Assembly (NCBI GenBank): GCA_008080565.1 | Contig: VIKE01000025.1 | Coordinates: 51,623-89,056, forward strand | DNA: 37,434 nt | Reading direction: 5' to 3' | Source: Rhodocyclaceae bacterium | GTDB lineage: Bacteria; Pseudomonadota; Gammaproteobacteria; Burkholderiales; Rhodocyclaceae | Shown here: piece after piece, positions 20,841 through 30,646 of the stretch | How positions within the stretch are numbered: the stretch's first letter is position 1 | Layout of the letters: the number at the start of each line of letters is the position of its first letter | The notes under the pieces: generated by a model | Told to the model about the DNA's origin: nothing | Seen by the model: the letters and a program-made list of their open reading frames with translations, nothing else | The model's database searches: none | Translations under genes and position numbers: made by a program

Positions 20841-21659
20841 TTACGGGCGCAGCAGCTCGTTGATGCTGGTCTTCGAGCGGGTTTGCGCGTCGACCTTCTT
20901 GACGATGATTGCGGCATACAGGCTATACGCGCCGTTGGCCTTCGGCAAGGTGCCGCTGATCACAACGGATCCGGGCGGGACGCGACCGTAGGTGACTTCA
21001 CCGGTTTCGCGGTCGTAGATCGGCGTGCTCTGGCCGATATAGACGCCCATGGAGAGCACGGAGTTTTCACCGATGATGACGCCTTCGACGACTTCCGAAC
21101 GGGCGCCGATGAAGCAGTTGTCTTCGATGATGGTCGGGTTGGCCTGCAGCGGCTCAAGGACGCCGCCGATGCCGACGCCGCCGGAGAGGTGCACGTTCTT
21201 GCCGATCTGGGCGCAGGAACCGACGGTAACCCAGGTGTCGACCATGGTGGCTTCATCGACGTAGGCGCCGATGTTGACGAAGGACGGCATCAGTACGGCA
21301 TTCTTGGCAACGAAGGAGCCCTTGCGGACGATGGTGCCCGGGACGACGCGGAAGCCGCCCTGACGGAACTGCTCTTCGCTCCAGCCTTCGAACTTGGTAT
21401 CGACCTTGTCGTAAAAGCGGATGTCGCCGGCTTCCTGGACGCGGTTGTCGCGGACGCGGAAGGAAAGCAGCACGGCCTTCTTGATCCACTGGTGGGTGAC
21501 CCAGTCGCCGTCAATCTTTTCGGCAACGCGCAGGGCGCCGGAGTCAAGCATGCCGACAACCTGGTTGATGGCGGCGATGATGTCGGTCGGGGATTGCGGG
21601 GACAGCTCGGTGCGGCGTTCCCAGAGTTGTTCGATGATGGCTTGTAGCGGATGGCTCAT
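20841..21659 (-). CDS. dapD: 2,3,4,5-tetrahydropyridine-2,6-dicarboxylate N-succinyltransferase
   Basis: This 272-residue enzyme adds succinate from succinyl-CoA to tetrahydrodipicolinate. The middle of the protein is a left-handed parallel beta-helix of hexapeptide repeats (for example [17 protein letters not shown] and [16 protein letters not shown]). The C-terminus ends [10 protein letters not shown], typical of DapD. The ATG at 21659 begins [16 protein letters not shown]. The open frame extends into dapC but only the inner start fits the family length. It lies 16 bases after dapC. Confidence 0.96.
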   Translation of the reverse strand: MSHPLQAIIEQLWERRTELSPQSPTDIIAAINQVVGMLDSGALRVAEKIDGDWVTHQWIKKAVLLSFRVRDNRVQEAGDIRFYDKVDTKFEGWSEEQFRQGGFRVVPGTIVRKGSFVAKNAVLMPSFVNIGAYVDEATMVDTWVTVGSCAQIGKNVHLSGGVGIGGVLEPLQANPTIIEDNCFIGARSEVVEGVIIGENSVLSMGVYIGQSTPIYDRETGEVTYGRVPPGSVVISGTLPKANGAYSLYAAIIVKKVDAQTRSKTSINELLRP

Positions 21660-21675
21660 GTGCTGTTCTCTCTGA

Positions 21676-22866
21676 TTACAGTTGTTGGGCGAATTGGCGA
21701 ATACGTTGGGTGGCCTCGAGGCATTCGGCCAGCGAAGCGACCAGGGCGATACGAATGAAATTGGCCCCCGGATTGACGCCGCGGACTTCGCGCGCCAGGA
21801 AGCTGCCGGGCAGGACCACGACATTATAGTGTTCGAGCAGGCCGCGGGCGAACTCGCTGTCGGCGATGGGAGTTTTGGCCCACAGGTAGAAGCTGGCGTC
21901 CGGCATGCCGGTGCCGAGCACTTCGGCAATCAGCGGCGTGCAGGCGGCGAACTTCTCGCGGTACTGGTTGCGGTTGTCGAGGACGTGCGCCTCGTCGTTC
22001 CAGGCGGCGATGGAGGCGGTCTGCACCGGCGGCGACATGGCGCAGCCTTGGTAGGTGCGGAACAGCAGGTATTTTTTGAGAATGGCCGCGTCGCCGGCAA
22101 CGAAGCCGGAGCGCATGCCCGGCACGTTGGAGCGCTTGGACAGGCTGGAGAACATGACCAGCCGTTCGTTCGAGCGGCCAAGCAGCTTGGCGGCCTGGAG
22201 GCCGCCGATCGGCGGGTTGGCTTCGTCGAAATAGATTTCGGAATAGCACTCGTCGGAAGCGATGACGAAGCCGTACTTGTCGGAGAGGGCGAACAGCGTC
22301 TTCCAGTCGTCGAGCGACAGCACCTTGCCGGTCGGGTTGCCCGGCGAGCAGACGTAGAAGAGCTGGACGCGCGCCCATTCTTCTTCGCTCAGGCTGGCGT
22401 AGTCGAAGGCGAAATCGTTGTCCGGCAGATTGTTGAGGAAGCGTGGCTCGGCGCCGGACAGGTAGGCGGCACCTTCGTAGATCTGGTAGAACGGGTTCGG
22501 GCTGACGATCAGCGGAACGTGGCCCCGGCTGGTGTCGATGACCGTTTGCGCAAAGGAGAAAAGCGCCTCGCGCGAGCCGTTGACTGGCAGGATTTCGGTT
22601 TCCGGATTGAGCACCAGATCGTAGCGACGCTGGCACCAGGCGGCGATGGCTTGACGGAGCACCGGGACGCCCTGCGTCGTCGGGTAGTTGGCCAGGCCCT
22701 TGAGACCGTTGGCCAGCGCATCCATGATGAAGGCCGGCGTTGGATGTTGCGGCTCGCCGATGGAGAGCTTGATCTCCTTGTATTCCGGGTTGGGCGTGAC
22801 GCCGGCGAACAGGGCGCGCAGCTTTTCGAAGGGGTAGGGCTGGAGTTGGGCGAGATGCGAATTCAC
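21676..22866 (-). CDS. dapC: Succinyldiaminopimelate transaminase DapC
   Basis: This 396-residue fold-type I PLP aminotransferase starts at a GTG and begins [18 protein letters not shown], as its betaproteobacterial relatives do. The PLP lysine lies in [16 protein letters not shown], with CSPGNPTGK and [12 protein letters not shown] upstream. Placement directly before dapD supports DapC over other aminotransferases. It is the first gene of a minus-strand operon that continues dapD-pilU-dapE-prmB. The 59-base gap to the divergent lipoprotein gene must hold both promoters; I see a TTGACA (22892-22897) but no well-spaced -10. Confidence 0.92.
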   Translation of the reverse strand: MNSHLAQLQPYPFEKLRALFAGVTPNPEYKEIKLSIGEPQHPTPAFIMDALANGLKGLANYPTTQGVPVLRQAIAAWCQRRYDLVLNPETEILPVNGSREALFSFAQTVIDTSRGHVPLIVSPNPFYQIYEGAAYLSGAEPRFLNNLPDNDFAFDYASLSEEEWARVQLFYVCSPGNPTGKVLSLDDWKTLFALSDKYGFVIASDECYSEIYFDEANPPIGGLQAAKLLGRSNERLVMFSSLSKRSNVPGMRSGFVAGDAAILKKYLLFRTYQGCAMSPPVQTASIAAWNDEAHVLDNRNQYREKFAACTPLIAEVLGTGMPDASFYLWAKTPIADSEFARGLLEHYNVVVLPGSFLAREVRGVNPGANFIRIALVASLAECLEATQRIRQFAQQL

Positions 22867-22925
22867 GTCGGGCGTCGAATGGGTGTAAAAATGTCAATTA
22901 TCCTCGAAAACCTGAACGCTGCCTT

Positions 22926-23309
22926 GTGAACAAACGCCGAATTCCCTTGATGATCGTCGCCGCCTCGCTGCTGGCCGCCTGCGCCATTGGCTATCAGGCC
23001 CGCGGCAGCCTCGGCGATGTGCCGGGCGAGCTGCGCGGCAAGGGCTTTCCCGGTAATGCGAGTGGCGGCGGGCGGTTCATTCTGGCCGATCGCGATGGTC
23101 GCCTGCAATGCGACGGGCAGCTCTCGCCGCCGGATATTTCGCCAAATCCCGGCAGTTGCGAGGGCGAGGCCGGGAAAGGCGTCGTCCGCTGCAACGACGG
23201 CCGCGAAGTGCCAGTGCGGTGGACGGCGATTACCTGTCGTTCATTCGAGGGCGGCGGCGAAGACAAATTCGGAAATCGGCTGATTTTTCGGGTTGACCGT
23301 AGAAAGTAG
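22926..23309 (+). CDS. Small predicted lipoprotein
   Basis: The GTG start gives 127 residues. A basic N-terminus, a short hydrophobic stretch and the lipobox LAAC (Cys19) mark a lipoprotein processed by signal peptidase II. The mature part has no domain that I recognise; it contains four further cysteines, of which the CEGEAGKGVVRCNDG pair stands out. The last codons (reading RLIFRVDRRK) fall inside a copy of the dispersed 40-bp element, so the C-terminus may have been captured from it. It is divergent from dapC and 64 bases ahead of the TIR gene, and may be co-transcribed with it. Function unknown. Confidence 0.75.
   Translation: MNKRRIPLMIVAASLLAACAIGYQARGSLGDVPGELRGKGFPGNASGGGRFILADRDGRLQCDGQLSPPDISPNPGSCEGEAGKGVVRCNDGREVPVRWTAITCRSFEGGGEDKFGNRLIFRVDRRK
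23273..23309 (+). repeat. Dispersed 40-bp element, copy D (within a gene end)
   Basis: A diverged copy: GGCTGATTTTTCGGGTTGACCGT followed by AGAAAGT, in the plus orientation. The stop codon TAG at 23307-23309 lies in its final bases. Confidence 0.6.
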
Positions 23310-23373
23310 CTTTCCGGCCGGCGCTGTTGAAATAGTTGGCGCCTGATCCGGTCTTGTCATGGAGGGCAATTGA

Positions 23374-24312
23374 ATGTCTGGTGTATTCATCAGTTACCGT
23401 CGTGACGACCAGGCCGGTTTTGCCGGGCGTCTGGCCGATGTTCTGGCCGCGACCTTCGGCGCGGACAATGTGTTTCGCGACATCGAGGATATCCACCCGG
23501 GCGAGGATTTTGTCGTTGCCATCGAGAAACAACTGGCTGCCGTCGATGTGATGCTGGTCATGATCGGCCCGGTGTGGCTGACGGTGAGCCGCAATGGCAT
23601 TCGCCGCCTCGACGAGCCGGATGATTTCGTCCGCCGGGAAATCGAGGCAGGCCTGAAATCAGGCAAGACGGTGTTGCCGGTGCTGGTCGGCGGGGCCGCG
23701 ATGCCGGCGGAAAAGGATTTGCCGGCGTCCATGGCGGCGCTGGCCCGGCGCCAGTCGTTCATTCTCTCGGATAGCGGATGGACATCGGATGTGGCGCGGC
23801 TGGTCGAGGTCATCAAACCGTACTTTCCGGCCAGTCGTCGTCCTGCACGGCACTCCGGGCTGCTTTGGTGGTTAATCGCCCTGGCCGTGAGCGTGTGGCT
23901 GGTGGTTGCCTTGACAGGCAACTGGCCGGGGCGGTCATCGGATGAGGCGAAGCCGGGTTCCTCTGAACTGGCACAAAGCCTGTCCGGGCACTGGGTGGCT
24001 ACCGTCAAATACGACTGGGGCGCCGAGCACGCCGAGCGTTTCGAACTGCGTCCGGAAAATGGCGAGGTGCATGGCACGGCCAGCTATCTGCGGGTGGCGC
24101 GGACCGTCGAGCAGGGCGTCATCAAGGGCGAGCAGTTGAATTTCGTCACCCACAGCCAGGAGACGGTGGGTGGTGCTCCGGGCCGCGAGGTGACCCATCG
24201 TTACCGCGCTGTGCTCAAGGCCGGTGAACTCCATTTTGTGCTGGAAAGCGGTGGTGGCTACAGCGTCCACCCGCCGGTCGAGTTCGTTGCCCGGCGGGAA
24301 GCCGGGCGGTGA
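23374..24312 (+). CDS. Membrane-anchored TIR-domain protein
   Basis: This 312-residue protein starts at ATG 23374 with GGAGGG seven bases before it. Residues 1-145 form a TIR domain starting VFISYRRDD; FRDIEDI carries Glu38, which aligns with the NAD+-cleaving glutamate of SARM1-type TIR domains. A single membrane segment (about 163-183, LLWWLIALAVSVWLVVAL) follows, then about 110 residues of alternating beta-type sequence beginning SLSGHWVATVKYDW. TIR would be cytoplasmic and the beta domain periplasmic. Bacterial TIR proteins often serve in antiphage defence or signalling, but no partner effector or nuclease gene is adjacent. Function is inferred from the domain only. Confidence 0.82.
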   Translation: MSGVFISYRRDDQAGFAGRLADVLAATFGADNVFRDIEDIHPGEDFVVAIEKQLAAVDVMLVMIGPVWLTVSRNGIRRLDEPDDFVRREIEAGLKSGKTVLPVLVGGAAMPAEKDLPASMAALARRQSFILSDSGWTSDVARLVEVIKPYFPASRRPARHSGLLWWLIALAVSVWLVVALTGNWPGRSSDEAKPGSSELAQSLSGHWVATVKYDWGAEHAERFELRPENGEVHGTASYLRVARTVEQGVIKGEQLNFVTHSQETVGGAPGREVTHRYRAVLKAGELHFVLESGGGYSVHPPVEFVARREAGR

Positions 24313-24326
24313 TGGTTGCCAGCTGG

Positions 24327-25577
24327 TCAGGCGTGTTTTTCGCCGCCTGATTCGGTCAGTTTCTGCACGATCAGGCTGCCGATCATGTCGCCTTCGACAT
24401 TGACCGCCGTGCGCACGGTGTCGAGGATGCGGTCGATGGGCAGCAGGATGGCGATGGCGGCGGTGGGCAGGCCGACCGATTCGAGCACCAGCACCATGCT
24501 CAGCATGCCGACGCTGGGAATGCCCGGGGCGCCGATGGCGGCAAGCATGGCGACGAAGAAGATGATGAGCTGGTGGGCGAGGTCGAGCTCGATGCCGGCC
24601 AGGCGGGCGACGAACAGCGCGGCGGCGGCTTCGTAGAGCGCCGTGCCGTCCATGTTGGCGGTGGCGCCGAGCGGCACGACGAAATTGGCGATGTCCTTTT
24701 TGACGTGCAAATGCTGTTCGGTGCAGCGCAGCGTGATAGGCAGCGTGGCAGCGCTCGAACTCGTGGCGAAGGCGGTGATCAGTGCTTCCTTGGCGCCTTT
24801 CCAGAAACGCAGCGGCGACATCCGGGTAACTAGCCAGAGCAACAGCGGCAGGACGACGATGCCGTGGAACAACGTGGTGCCGACGACGACGCTGATGAAA
24901 TGGGCCAGGCTGGCGAGCAGATCGGCGTTTTGCGTAGCGACCAGTTGCAGCAGCAGTGCGGCGAGACCGAACGGGGCAAGGTGCATGATCCAGCCGACGA
25001 CGAGCAGGCAAAGCTCCTGCAATTCCTGAATCAGCACGCGCAGGTTCTTGTAGCGCTCGCCGCCGATGACCAGCGCAATACCGAGAAAAAGCGCAATGAT
25101 GACGACGGCCAGAATGTCGCCCTGGGCCAGCGCCTTGAAGGGGTTCTGGAACAGGCCGCGCATGAACTGGGCGATGTAGTCGGGCAGCGGCATCTGACGC
25201 GCCTGGAAATCCCGCGTGGCGTCGGCGAACATGGCCAGGTGCAGGCCTTCGCCTGGGCGGAAGAGGTTGGCGGCGCCGAGGCCGAGGACAATGGCCAGCG
25301 CCATCGACAAGGCAAAAAAGGCCAGCGTGGTAGTCCACACTCGGTGCATCTGCTGATGGGCGCGCAGGTTGGCGACGCCAACAACGATGGACGAAAAGAC
25401 CAGTGGCACGAGCACCATGCGCAGCAGATCGAGAAACAGGTTGCCGAGCATCTTTGCGCCGTACAGCGTGTTGCCGACGACGGGCGCCGAAGCTGGCTCG
25501 GTAGCCAGCCATAGACCGCCAGCAATGCCGAGCAGGCAGCCGATCAGGATCTGGGTGTTGAGCGAGGGACGGGGCAT
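24327..25577 (-). CDS. Dicarboxylate/amino acid:cation symporter
   Basis: This 416-residue inner-membrane transporter of the DAACS family (GltP/DctA) takes up glutamate, aspartate or C4-dicarboxylates with protons or sodium. The serine-rich re-entrant loop FATSSSAATLPIT, the substrate and cation motif NMDGTALYEA, the second loop GAPGIPS and the DRILDTVRTAVNVEGD segment are all present. The substrate cannot be chosen from these alone. It meets the TIR gene tail to tail with 14 bases between and lies divergent from the large sensor kinase, whose solute-binding domains might sense a related compound. Confidence 0.88.
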   Translation of the reverse strand: MPRPSLNTQILIGCLLGIAGGLWLATEPASAPVVGNTLYGAKMLGNLFLDLLRMVLVPLVFSSIVVGVANLRAHQQMHRVWTTTLAFFALSMALAIVLGLGAANLFRPGEGLHLAMFADATRDFQARQMPLPDYIAQFMRGLFQNPFKALAQGDILAVVIIALFLGIALVIGGERYKNLRVLIQELQELCLLVVGWIMHLAPFGLAALLLQLVATQNADLLASLAHFISVVVGTTLFHGIVVLPLLLWLVTRMSPLRFWKGAKEALITAFATSSSAATLPITLRCTEQHLHVKKDIANFVVPLGATANMDGTALYEAAAALFVARLAGIELDLAHQLIIFFVAMLAAIGAPGIPSVGMLSMVLVLESVGLPTAAIAILLPIDRILDTVRTAVNVEGDMIGSLIVQKLTESGGEKHA

Positions 25578-25652
25578 CGGGTGCGTTGAGGTAGAGGCTG
25601 CGCCATTTTAGCGGCATCGGCAAGGTTTTCGGGTTAGCGGTCAGCCCTGTTT

Positions 25653-25695
25653 CGTTTCAATTTTGGCCGATTTTTCCCGTTCACCGTCGGAATCG
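25653..25695 (+). repeat. Dispersed 40-bp element, copy E (divergent promoter region)
   Basis: Reads TTTCAATTTTGGCCGA, TTTTTCCCGTTCACCGTCGG on the plus strand. It is the only copy between two divergent genes, where a terminator role would make little sense. Confidence 0.75.
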
Positions 25696-25773
25696 TTGTG
25701 CGAACAGGCTATGCCGAAAGTTCTAGAAAATGATGCAGAATAGCTGCTCCCCAGCGCCCAATAATTAATAACA

Positions 25774-28700
25774 ATGCCATCCGATTTTTCCGCTGCCACG
25801 CTCCGCCGCCTGTTGCTGGCGCTGCTGCTTTGCTTGCCCTGTTCCGTGCGGGCCGCAGCACCTGAAAAGGTGGTGTTGCAGCTCAAGTGGTTCCATCAGT
25901 TCCAGTTCGCCGGGTACTACGCTGCCAAGGCCCAAGGCTACTATGCAGCCGAGGGGCTGGATGTGGATATTCGCCCGCTCGAACCGAAAAAGACCGTAGT
26001 CGAGCAGGTCGCCTCCGGCGAAGCGCACTACGGCATCGGCGATTCCGGGATCATTGCCGCCTATGCGCAGGGGGCCAGGATCGTGGCGCTGGCGGCGATC
26101 TTCCAGCACGATCCGCTGGTCTTCATCAGCCGCCGCGAGGCGAAGATCATCAGCCCCTACGAAATGAAGGGCAAGCGCCTGATGTATGACAGCCAGGGCA
26201 GCGACGAGGGCCCGTTGCGTGCCATGCTGGCCGATGCCGGGGTGACGCCGGGCTCCTACACCTACGTTCAGCACACCTATGACAAGGACGACCTGGCGAG
26301 CGGCAAGGTGGACGTCATGTCGGCCTATCTGACCGACCAGCCGTTTTATTTTGCCAAGCGCGGCATCGCGATCGACATCATCAATCCGCAAAGCTACGGC
26401 ATCGACGTCTATGGCGACATGCTGTTCACCAGCGAAAAGGAGCTGGAAAAGCATCCCGATCGCGCCGAACGCTTCCGGCGCGCCAGCCTGAAAGGGTGGG
26501 AATATGCCTTGGCCCATCCCGAAGAGTTGATCCAGCTGATCCGGCAGGAATATCAGAGTGCCCTCAGTCTCGGCCATCTGCGTTTCGAGGCCGAGGAAAC
26601 CCGCAAGCTGATCGTGCCGGACAGCATCCCGCTCGGCTTCATCGATGCGGGCCGTCTGCGCCGACTGGCCAACGTCTATTCCGAACACAAATTCGCGCCG
26701 CGCCTGTCCGAGAAGCAATTGCAGAGTTTCGTGTGGGGCAATCGCCAGTCGCTGGCGCTGACGACCGAGGAGCGGCAATGGCTCAAGGAGCACCCGGTCA
26801 TTCGCGTCGGCATCGACCGCGACTTCGCCCCCTACGAGTGGCTCGATGAGAAAGGCCAATTCATCGGCATGAACGCCGACATCCTGCGCCTGCTCGAAAC
26901 ACGCCTTGGCGTGCGTTTCGAGGTGACCAAGGGGAAAACCTGGCAACAGACCCTCGACATGGCGCGAGCAGGGGATCTGGACATGCTGACGGACGCGGTC
27001 AACACGGCGGAACGCCGGGCCTACCTGGCCTTCACCAAGCCGTTCATCAGTTCGCCGATTGTCATCATCAACGACGGTCGCAATGGTTTCATCGGCAATC
27101 TCGGCAATCTCCAGGGCAAGCGGGTGGCGGTCAAGCAGGGCTACTTCATGCAGGAGGTCCTGGCGCGCGAGTACCCGAAAATCGAGCTGGTTCCCACGGT
27201 TGACGAGCTGGCTGCCTTCGAGCTCATCGAGGCCGGCCAGACGGCCGGGTATGTCGGCGACGCACCGGCGCTCAATTACCTGATCCAGCAGACCGGCGCG
27301 CTGGACTTGCGATTTTCCGGCAATACGGAATTCACCAGTGGTCATAGCATGGCGGTCACCCATCGTCATCCCGAGTTGCTGAGCATTCTGGACAAGACCC
27401 TGGCGGCCATACCGCAAAACCAGATGGACGACATTCTCAATCGCTGGATGAGCGTGCGCATCGAGCAGGGCATTTCGAAGGAAAAGGTCCTGCTCTATGG
27501 CCTCGTCATTCTCGTCGTGTTGTTGCTTGTCGCCCTCTGGAACTATCGCCTGCACCACGAAGTTGCGGCGCGCCGGCGGGCGGAAGAGAAACTGGCGGAG
27601 TTCAGCCGGGATTTCGAATCATTTCTCGAACAAACCACCGACTTCATCTACTTCAAGGATGCTGACAGCCGTTTCCGCTTTTGCAGCCAGACGCTCGCCA
27701 ACATCACCGGGCACGCCAGCTGGCGCGACATGATCGGCAAACATGATGTTGACGTTTTTCCGCCGGATGCCGCGCGGATCTATTCCGAAGAGGAGTCGCC
27801 GGTCTTTGCCGAAGGCAAGCCGCTGTTGAACAGGGTCGATCCCTACTACGACCCGCAGGGGCAGCCGGGTTTCGTGCTGACCAACAAATGGCCCTTGTTC
27901 GACGGGCAGGGCAAGGTCGTCGGCATCTTCGGCATCAGTTGCGACATCACCGAGCGCATGCGGATCGAGCAGGAGATGGAGGCCTATCGGAACGATCTGG
28001 AGAGCATGGTCGAACTGCGCACGGCCGATCTGAAATCAGCCCACGCCAAGTTGCTCGACACCCAGTTTGCGATGGAAAAGGCCGGTATCGGCATTCGCTG
28101 GATCGACGCCAACACCGGCCGGATTCTCTACACCAACCACTATGCGGCGGAAATGCTGGGGTACAGCACGGAGGAGATGCTCGGCATGAGCGTCCAGGAT
28201 TACGACCCCAATTACCAGGCGGCAGAGCAGCAAGGGCTTGTCGAGCATCTTCGGCAGGAAGGGCAGGGCGAAGTCGAAACGCTCAACCGTGCCAAGGATG
28301 GTCGCCTGATCCCGGTGGCGATTTCCACTTATTTCATTCCGGCTGACGGAAACAATCCGGCGCGGCTGATCGGCTTCGTCAAGGACATCACCCAGCGCAA
28401 GGAAACCGAGAAGCTGCTGCATGACGCCAAGGAGGTGGCCGAAACAGCGAACGTGGCCAAGAGCGCCTTCCTGACTAACATGAGCCACGAGATTCGCACG
28501 CCGCTCAATGCCATTACAGGCATGGCTCACATCCTGCGGCGTACCGGCCTGACCCCGGTGCAGGCCGAGAAGCTGGGCAAGATTGAAGCGGCCAGCTCCC
28601 ACCTGCTCGAGATCATCAACGCCATCCTCGACCTGTCAAAGATCGAAGCCGGCAAGTTCGTCCTGGAGAACGTACCCGTTCATATCGAGACCATGCTCGG

Positions 28701-29589
28701 CAACATCACCTCGATGCTTTCCCAGAAAGCCGTGGAAAAGGGCGTCGCCTTCAATGTCGAAACGGTTGCGCTGCCGCACAACCTCCATGGCGATCCCACC
28801 CGCCTGCAGCAGGCCCTGCTCAACTATGTCGCCAACGCCATCAAGTTCACCGAGACCGGCCGAATCACCCTGAGGGTCAAGGAGACGTCGCATACCAGCG
28901 AGACGGCCACCCTGCGCTTTGAAGTCGAGGACACCGGCACCGGCATTGCTCAGGAGGTCATCCCCAAGCTCTTTGGCGCCTTCGAACAGGCCGACAACTC
29001 GACGACGCGCAGGTATGGCGGCACCGGCCTCGGCCTGGCGATCACCAAGAAAATCGCTGAAATCATGGGCGGAGAGGCTGGTGTTACCAGCACCGAGGGC
29101 CAAGGTAGCACCTTCTGGTTCACGGCTGTCCTCAGGAAGGACGGGCAGACAGCCACGAAATCGGTCAGCGCCGAACTCGAAGCCGCCGAGCGGGCGATCC
29201 GGCGCAACCATGCCGGCAAGCGCATTCTGCTGGCCGAGGACGAACCGATCAACCGGGAAATTGCGCAGATGCTGCTCGAGGACGTCGGGCTCGAGGTCGA
29301 CCTCGCCGAAAACGGCCGGGATGCCGTCGACAAGGCCAGTTCAGGCCGCTATGCCGTGATTCTCATGGACATCCAGATGCCGCTCATGGATGGCCTGGAA
29401 GCGACGCATCGAATCCAGCAGCTGACCGGCCGAGAAGCGACGCCCATTCTGGCGATGACGGCGAACGCCTTCGCCGAGGACAGGGTTCGGTGTATGGAGG
29501 CCGGGATGGACGACTTCATCGCCAAGCCGATTACCCCGGAGATCCTCTACGTCACCCTGTTGAAATGGCTGGGCCAGGTGGAGCGTTGA
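25774..29589 (+). CDS. Hybrid sensor histidine kinase with two solute-binding domains
   Basis: This 1271-residue protein starts with a signal-like segment (1-29). Then come an NMT1/THI5-like domain (about 30-250, [20 protein letters not shown]), a second, family-3 type domain (about 335-560), one membrane helix (about 572-592), two PAS domains (about 613-735 and 768-880), a HisKA domain with His905 in [10 protein letters not shown], an HATPase domain (YGGTGLGLA) and a receiver with Asp1199 in LMDIQMP. Both binding domains would be periplasmic. NMT1-like domains bind pyrimidine-type precursors or sulfonates; family 3 domains bind amino acids. No HPt domain or response-regulator gene is nearby, so the downstream partner is unknown. 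An uncleaved signal anchor is possible. Confidence 0.88.
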   Translation: MPSDFSAATLRRLLLALLLCLPCSVRAAAPEKVVLQLKWFHQFQFAGYYAAKAQGYYAAEGLDVDIRPLEPKKTVVEQVASGEAHYGIGDSGIIAAYAQGARIVALAAIFQHDPLVFISRREAKIISPYEMKGKRLMYDSQGSDEGPLRAMLADAGVTPGSYTYVQHTYDKDDLASGKVDVMSAYLTDQPFYFAKRGIAIDIINPQSYGIDVYGDMLFTSEKELEKHPDRAERFRRASLKGWEYALAHPEELIQLIRQEYQSALSLGHLRFEAEETRKLIVPDSIPLGFIDAGRLRRLANVYSEHKFAPRLSEKQLQSFVWGNRQSLALTTEERQWLKEHPVIRVGIDRDFAPYEWLDEKGQFIGMNADILRLLETRLGVRFEVTKGKTWQQTLDMARAGDLDMLTDAVNTAERRAYLAFTKPFISSPIVIINDGRNGFIGNLGNLQGKRVAVKQGYFMQEVLAREYPKIELVPTVDELAAFELIEAGQTAGYVGDAPALNYLIQQTGALDLRFSGNTEFTSGHSMAVTHRHPELLSILDKTLAAIPQNQMDDILNRWMSVRIEQGISKEKVLLYGLVILVVLLLVALWNYRLHHEVAARRRAEEKLAEFSRDFESFLEQTTDFIYFKDADSRFRFCSQTLANITGHASWRDMIGKHDVDVFPPDAARIYSEEESPVFAEGKPLLNRVDPYYDPQGQPGFVLTNKWPLFDGQGKVVGIFGISCDITERMRIEQEMEAYRNDLESMVELRTADLKSAHAKLLDTQFAMEKAGIGIRWIDANTGRILYTNHYAAEMLGYSTEEMLGMSVQDYDPNYQAAEQQGLVEHLRQEGQGEVETLNRAKDGRLIPVAISTYFIPADGNNPARLIGFVKDITQRKETEKLLHDAKEVAETANVAKSAFLTNMSHEIRTPLNAITGMAHILRRTGLTPVQAEKLGKIEAASSHLLEIINAILDLSKIEAGKFVLENVPVHIETMLGNITSMLSQKAVEKGVAFNVETVALPHNLHGDPTRLQQALLNYVANAIKFTETGRITLRVKETSHTSETATLRFEVEDTGTGIAQEVIPKLFGAFEQADNSTTRRYGGTGLGLAITKKIAEIMGGEAGVTSTEGQGSTFWFTAVLRKDGQTATKSVSAELEAAERAIRRNHAGKRILLAEDEPINREIAQMLLEDVGLEVDLAENGRDAVDKASSGRYAVILMDIQMPLMDGLEATHRIQQLTGREATPILAMTANAFAEDRVRCMEAGMDDFIAKPITPEILYVTLLKWLGQVER

Positions 29590-29640
29590 GCGCCATTCTC
29601 GCGGTATCGCCCGATTCCACCATGCCCGCTGTGGTGCGAG

Positions 29641-29684
29641 GATTTCGATTTTGGCTGTTTTTTCCGGTTGACCGTGGGAGTGGG
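29641..29684 (+). repeat. Dispersed 40-bp element, copy F
   Basis: Reads GATTTCGATTTTGGCTG, TTTTTTCCGGTTGACCGTGG, GAGTGG on the plus strand, 51 bases past the kinase stop. No GGCCAAAAT arm is visible in the preceding bases. Confidence 0.85.
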
Positions 29685-29718
29685 AAAACCTCTCGGGGCG
29701 GAGGAGCAGGCCGGTCAA

Positions 29719-29763
29719 CATCCTGGTGCTATCCGGTTTTGTTTGACCGGACGTACCAGGATG
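29719..29763. other. Long nested inverted repeat
   Basis: CATCCTGGT (29719-29727) pairs with ACCAGGATG (29755-29763), and inside it TCCGGT (29732-29737) pairs with ACCGGA (29746-29751) around an eight-base TTTGTTTG-type loop. It lies in the convergent gap between the kinase and the cytochrome c. No T-run is next to it, so it could be a terminator for either side, a processing site, or a binding site. Confidence 0.6.
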
Positions 29764-29860
29764 GGGCGCCCCAGACCCACTGACCGCTCTTGGCAGTCTG
29801 ACCGCACCGCTGCGCCGGTAGTCATGGTCGGGTGAACTCAACGGAGCCCCGGAAGATTGC

Positions 29861-30424
29861 CTAGCTGGGGGCTTTGCTGAGGGTCGAAGCCGGCGGCAGA
29901 TAGGCGGGCACCTTGTTCTTCACGGCCGGTTGCGCCTTGAGGTAGGCAAAAATGGCGCGCAAATCCCTTTCAGGGAGCGAGGCGATAGCCTGCCACGGCA
30001 TGGGCGGAAGGATGGGGCGGGCGACGCCGACGTGCTTGCCGGTGCGCATGGCCTGGATGAAATCCTGCTCGCGCCAACTGCCGATACCGGTCTCGCGGTC
30101 CGGCGTCAGGTTGCTTGAATAGGTCGTTCCCCACGGGCCGCTGAAGGCCGTCATGCTGGCCGAACCGGCCCAGTTCCAGGCGTTGTCGAGCTTGGGCGAA
30201 GGCGGCAAGCGGAGTTCTTCGGGGTGGCCGGAAAGTCCCCGGCTCATGTCTTTTTCAGGCCCGTTGGCACCCATCTTGAAGGGGGTGTGGCAGTCGACGC
30301 AGCCACCATAGGCGATCAATTTTTCGCCTCGTTTAACCTGTGCCGAGTTGTTGTCGGCAGCAAGGGTGGCGGTGTTGAACAGGGCGCAGGCCAGGGTGGT
30401 GGCGATGAGGGTGTTGGGTTGCAT
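29861..30424 (-). CDS. Periplasmic c-type cytochrome
   Basis: This 187-residue protein has an N-terminal signal peptide (1-22) and one heme-attachment motif, CVDCH, at Cys42-Cys45-His46. A conserved PPMPW segment near residue 145 holds the likely methionine ligand. AAGGA stands nine bases before the ATG. It resembles single-heme cytochromes that accept electrons in respiratory chains; some relatives pair with alcohol or aldehyde dehydrogenases, but no such gene is near. It is convergent with the sensor kinase. Confidence 0.85.
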   Translation of the reverse strand: MQPNTLIATTLACALFNTATLAADNNSAQVKRGEKLIAYGGCVDCHTPFKMGANGPEKDMSRGLSGHPEELRLPPSPKLDNAWNWAGSASMTAFSGPWGTTYSSNLTPDRETGIGSWREQDFIQAMRTGKHVGVARPILPPMPWQAIASLPERDLRAIFAYLKAQPAVKNKVPAYLPPASTLSKAPS

Positions 30425-30539
30425 GTTTTTTCCTTTTTGAATATTGAGCTTGGCGATCAGGGCTTTTTTGCAGGCGCGGCCGGGCTCGTTGCCAGTGGCT
30501 TCGGGGTCAAGACTGCTCCGGTCGTTATGCGATGGAGTG

Positions 30540-30567
30540 AGTCTAGACCGCCCGAAAATGCTGGCAA
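30540..30567 (-). promoter_or_regulatory. Possible sigma-70 promoter of the cytochrome c gene
   Basis: On the minus strand TTGCCA (30567-30562), a 16-base spacer and TAGACT (30545-30540) resemble a weak -35/-10 pair, about 115 bases before the start codon. The gap from 30425 to 30646 holds no gene that I can support. Confidence 0.3.
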
Positions 30568-30646
30568 GACAGCCGAATGCTGCTTACGATTCTTTTAAGA
30601 AACGCTGAATGAAGATTTAAGAAGAGGCGAGCCAAGCCCGCGAAAA

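Noticed and set aside
21824..22897. A 357-codon frame in another register of dapC
   Set aside because: The dapC frame has the PLP lysine and full family similarity; the alternative is Arg/Pro rich and shows no fold.
25765..27558. A 597-codon open frame on the minus strand opposite the sensor kinase
   Set aside because: It lies antisense to a gene with clear domain motifs throughout; the translation is rich in His, Arg, Gln and Ala and resembles no family. High GC makes long antisense frames common here.
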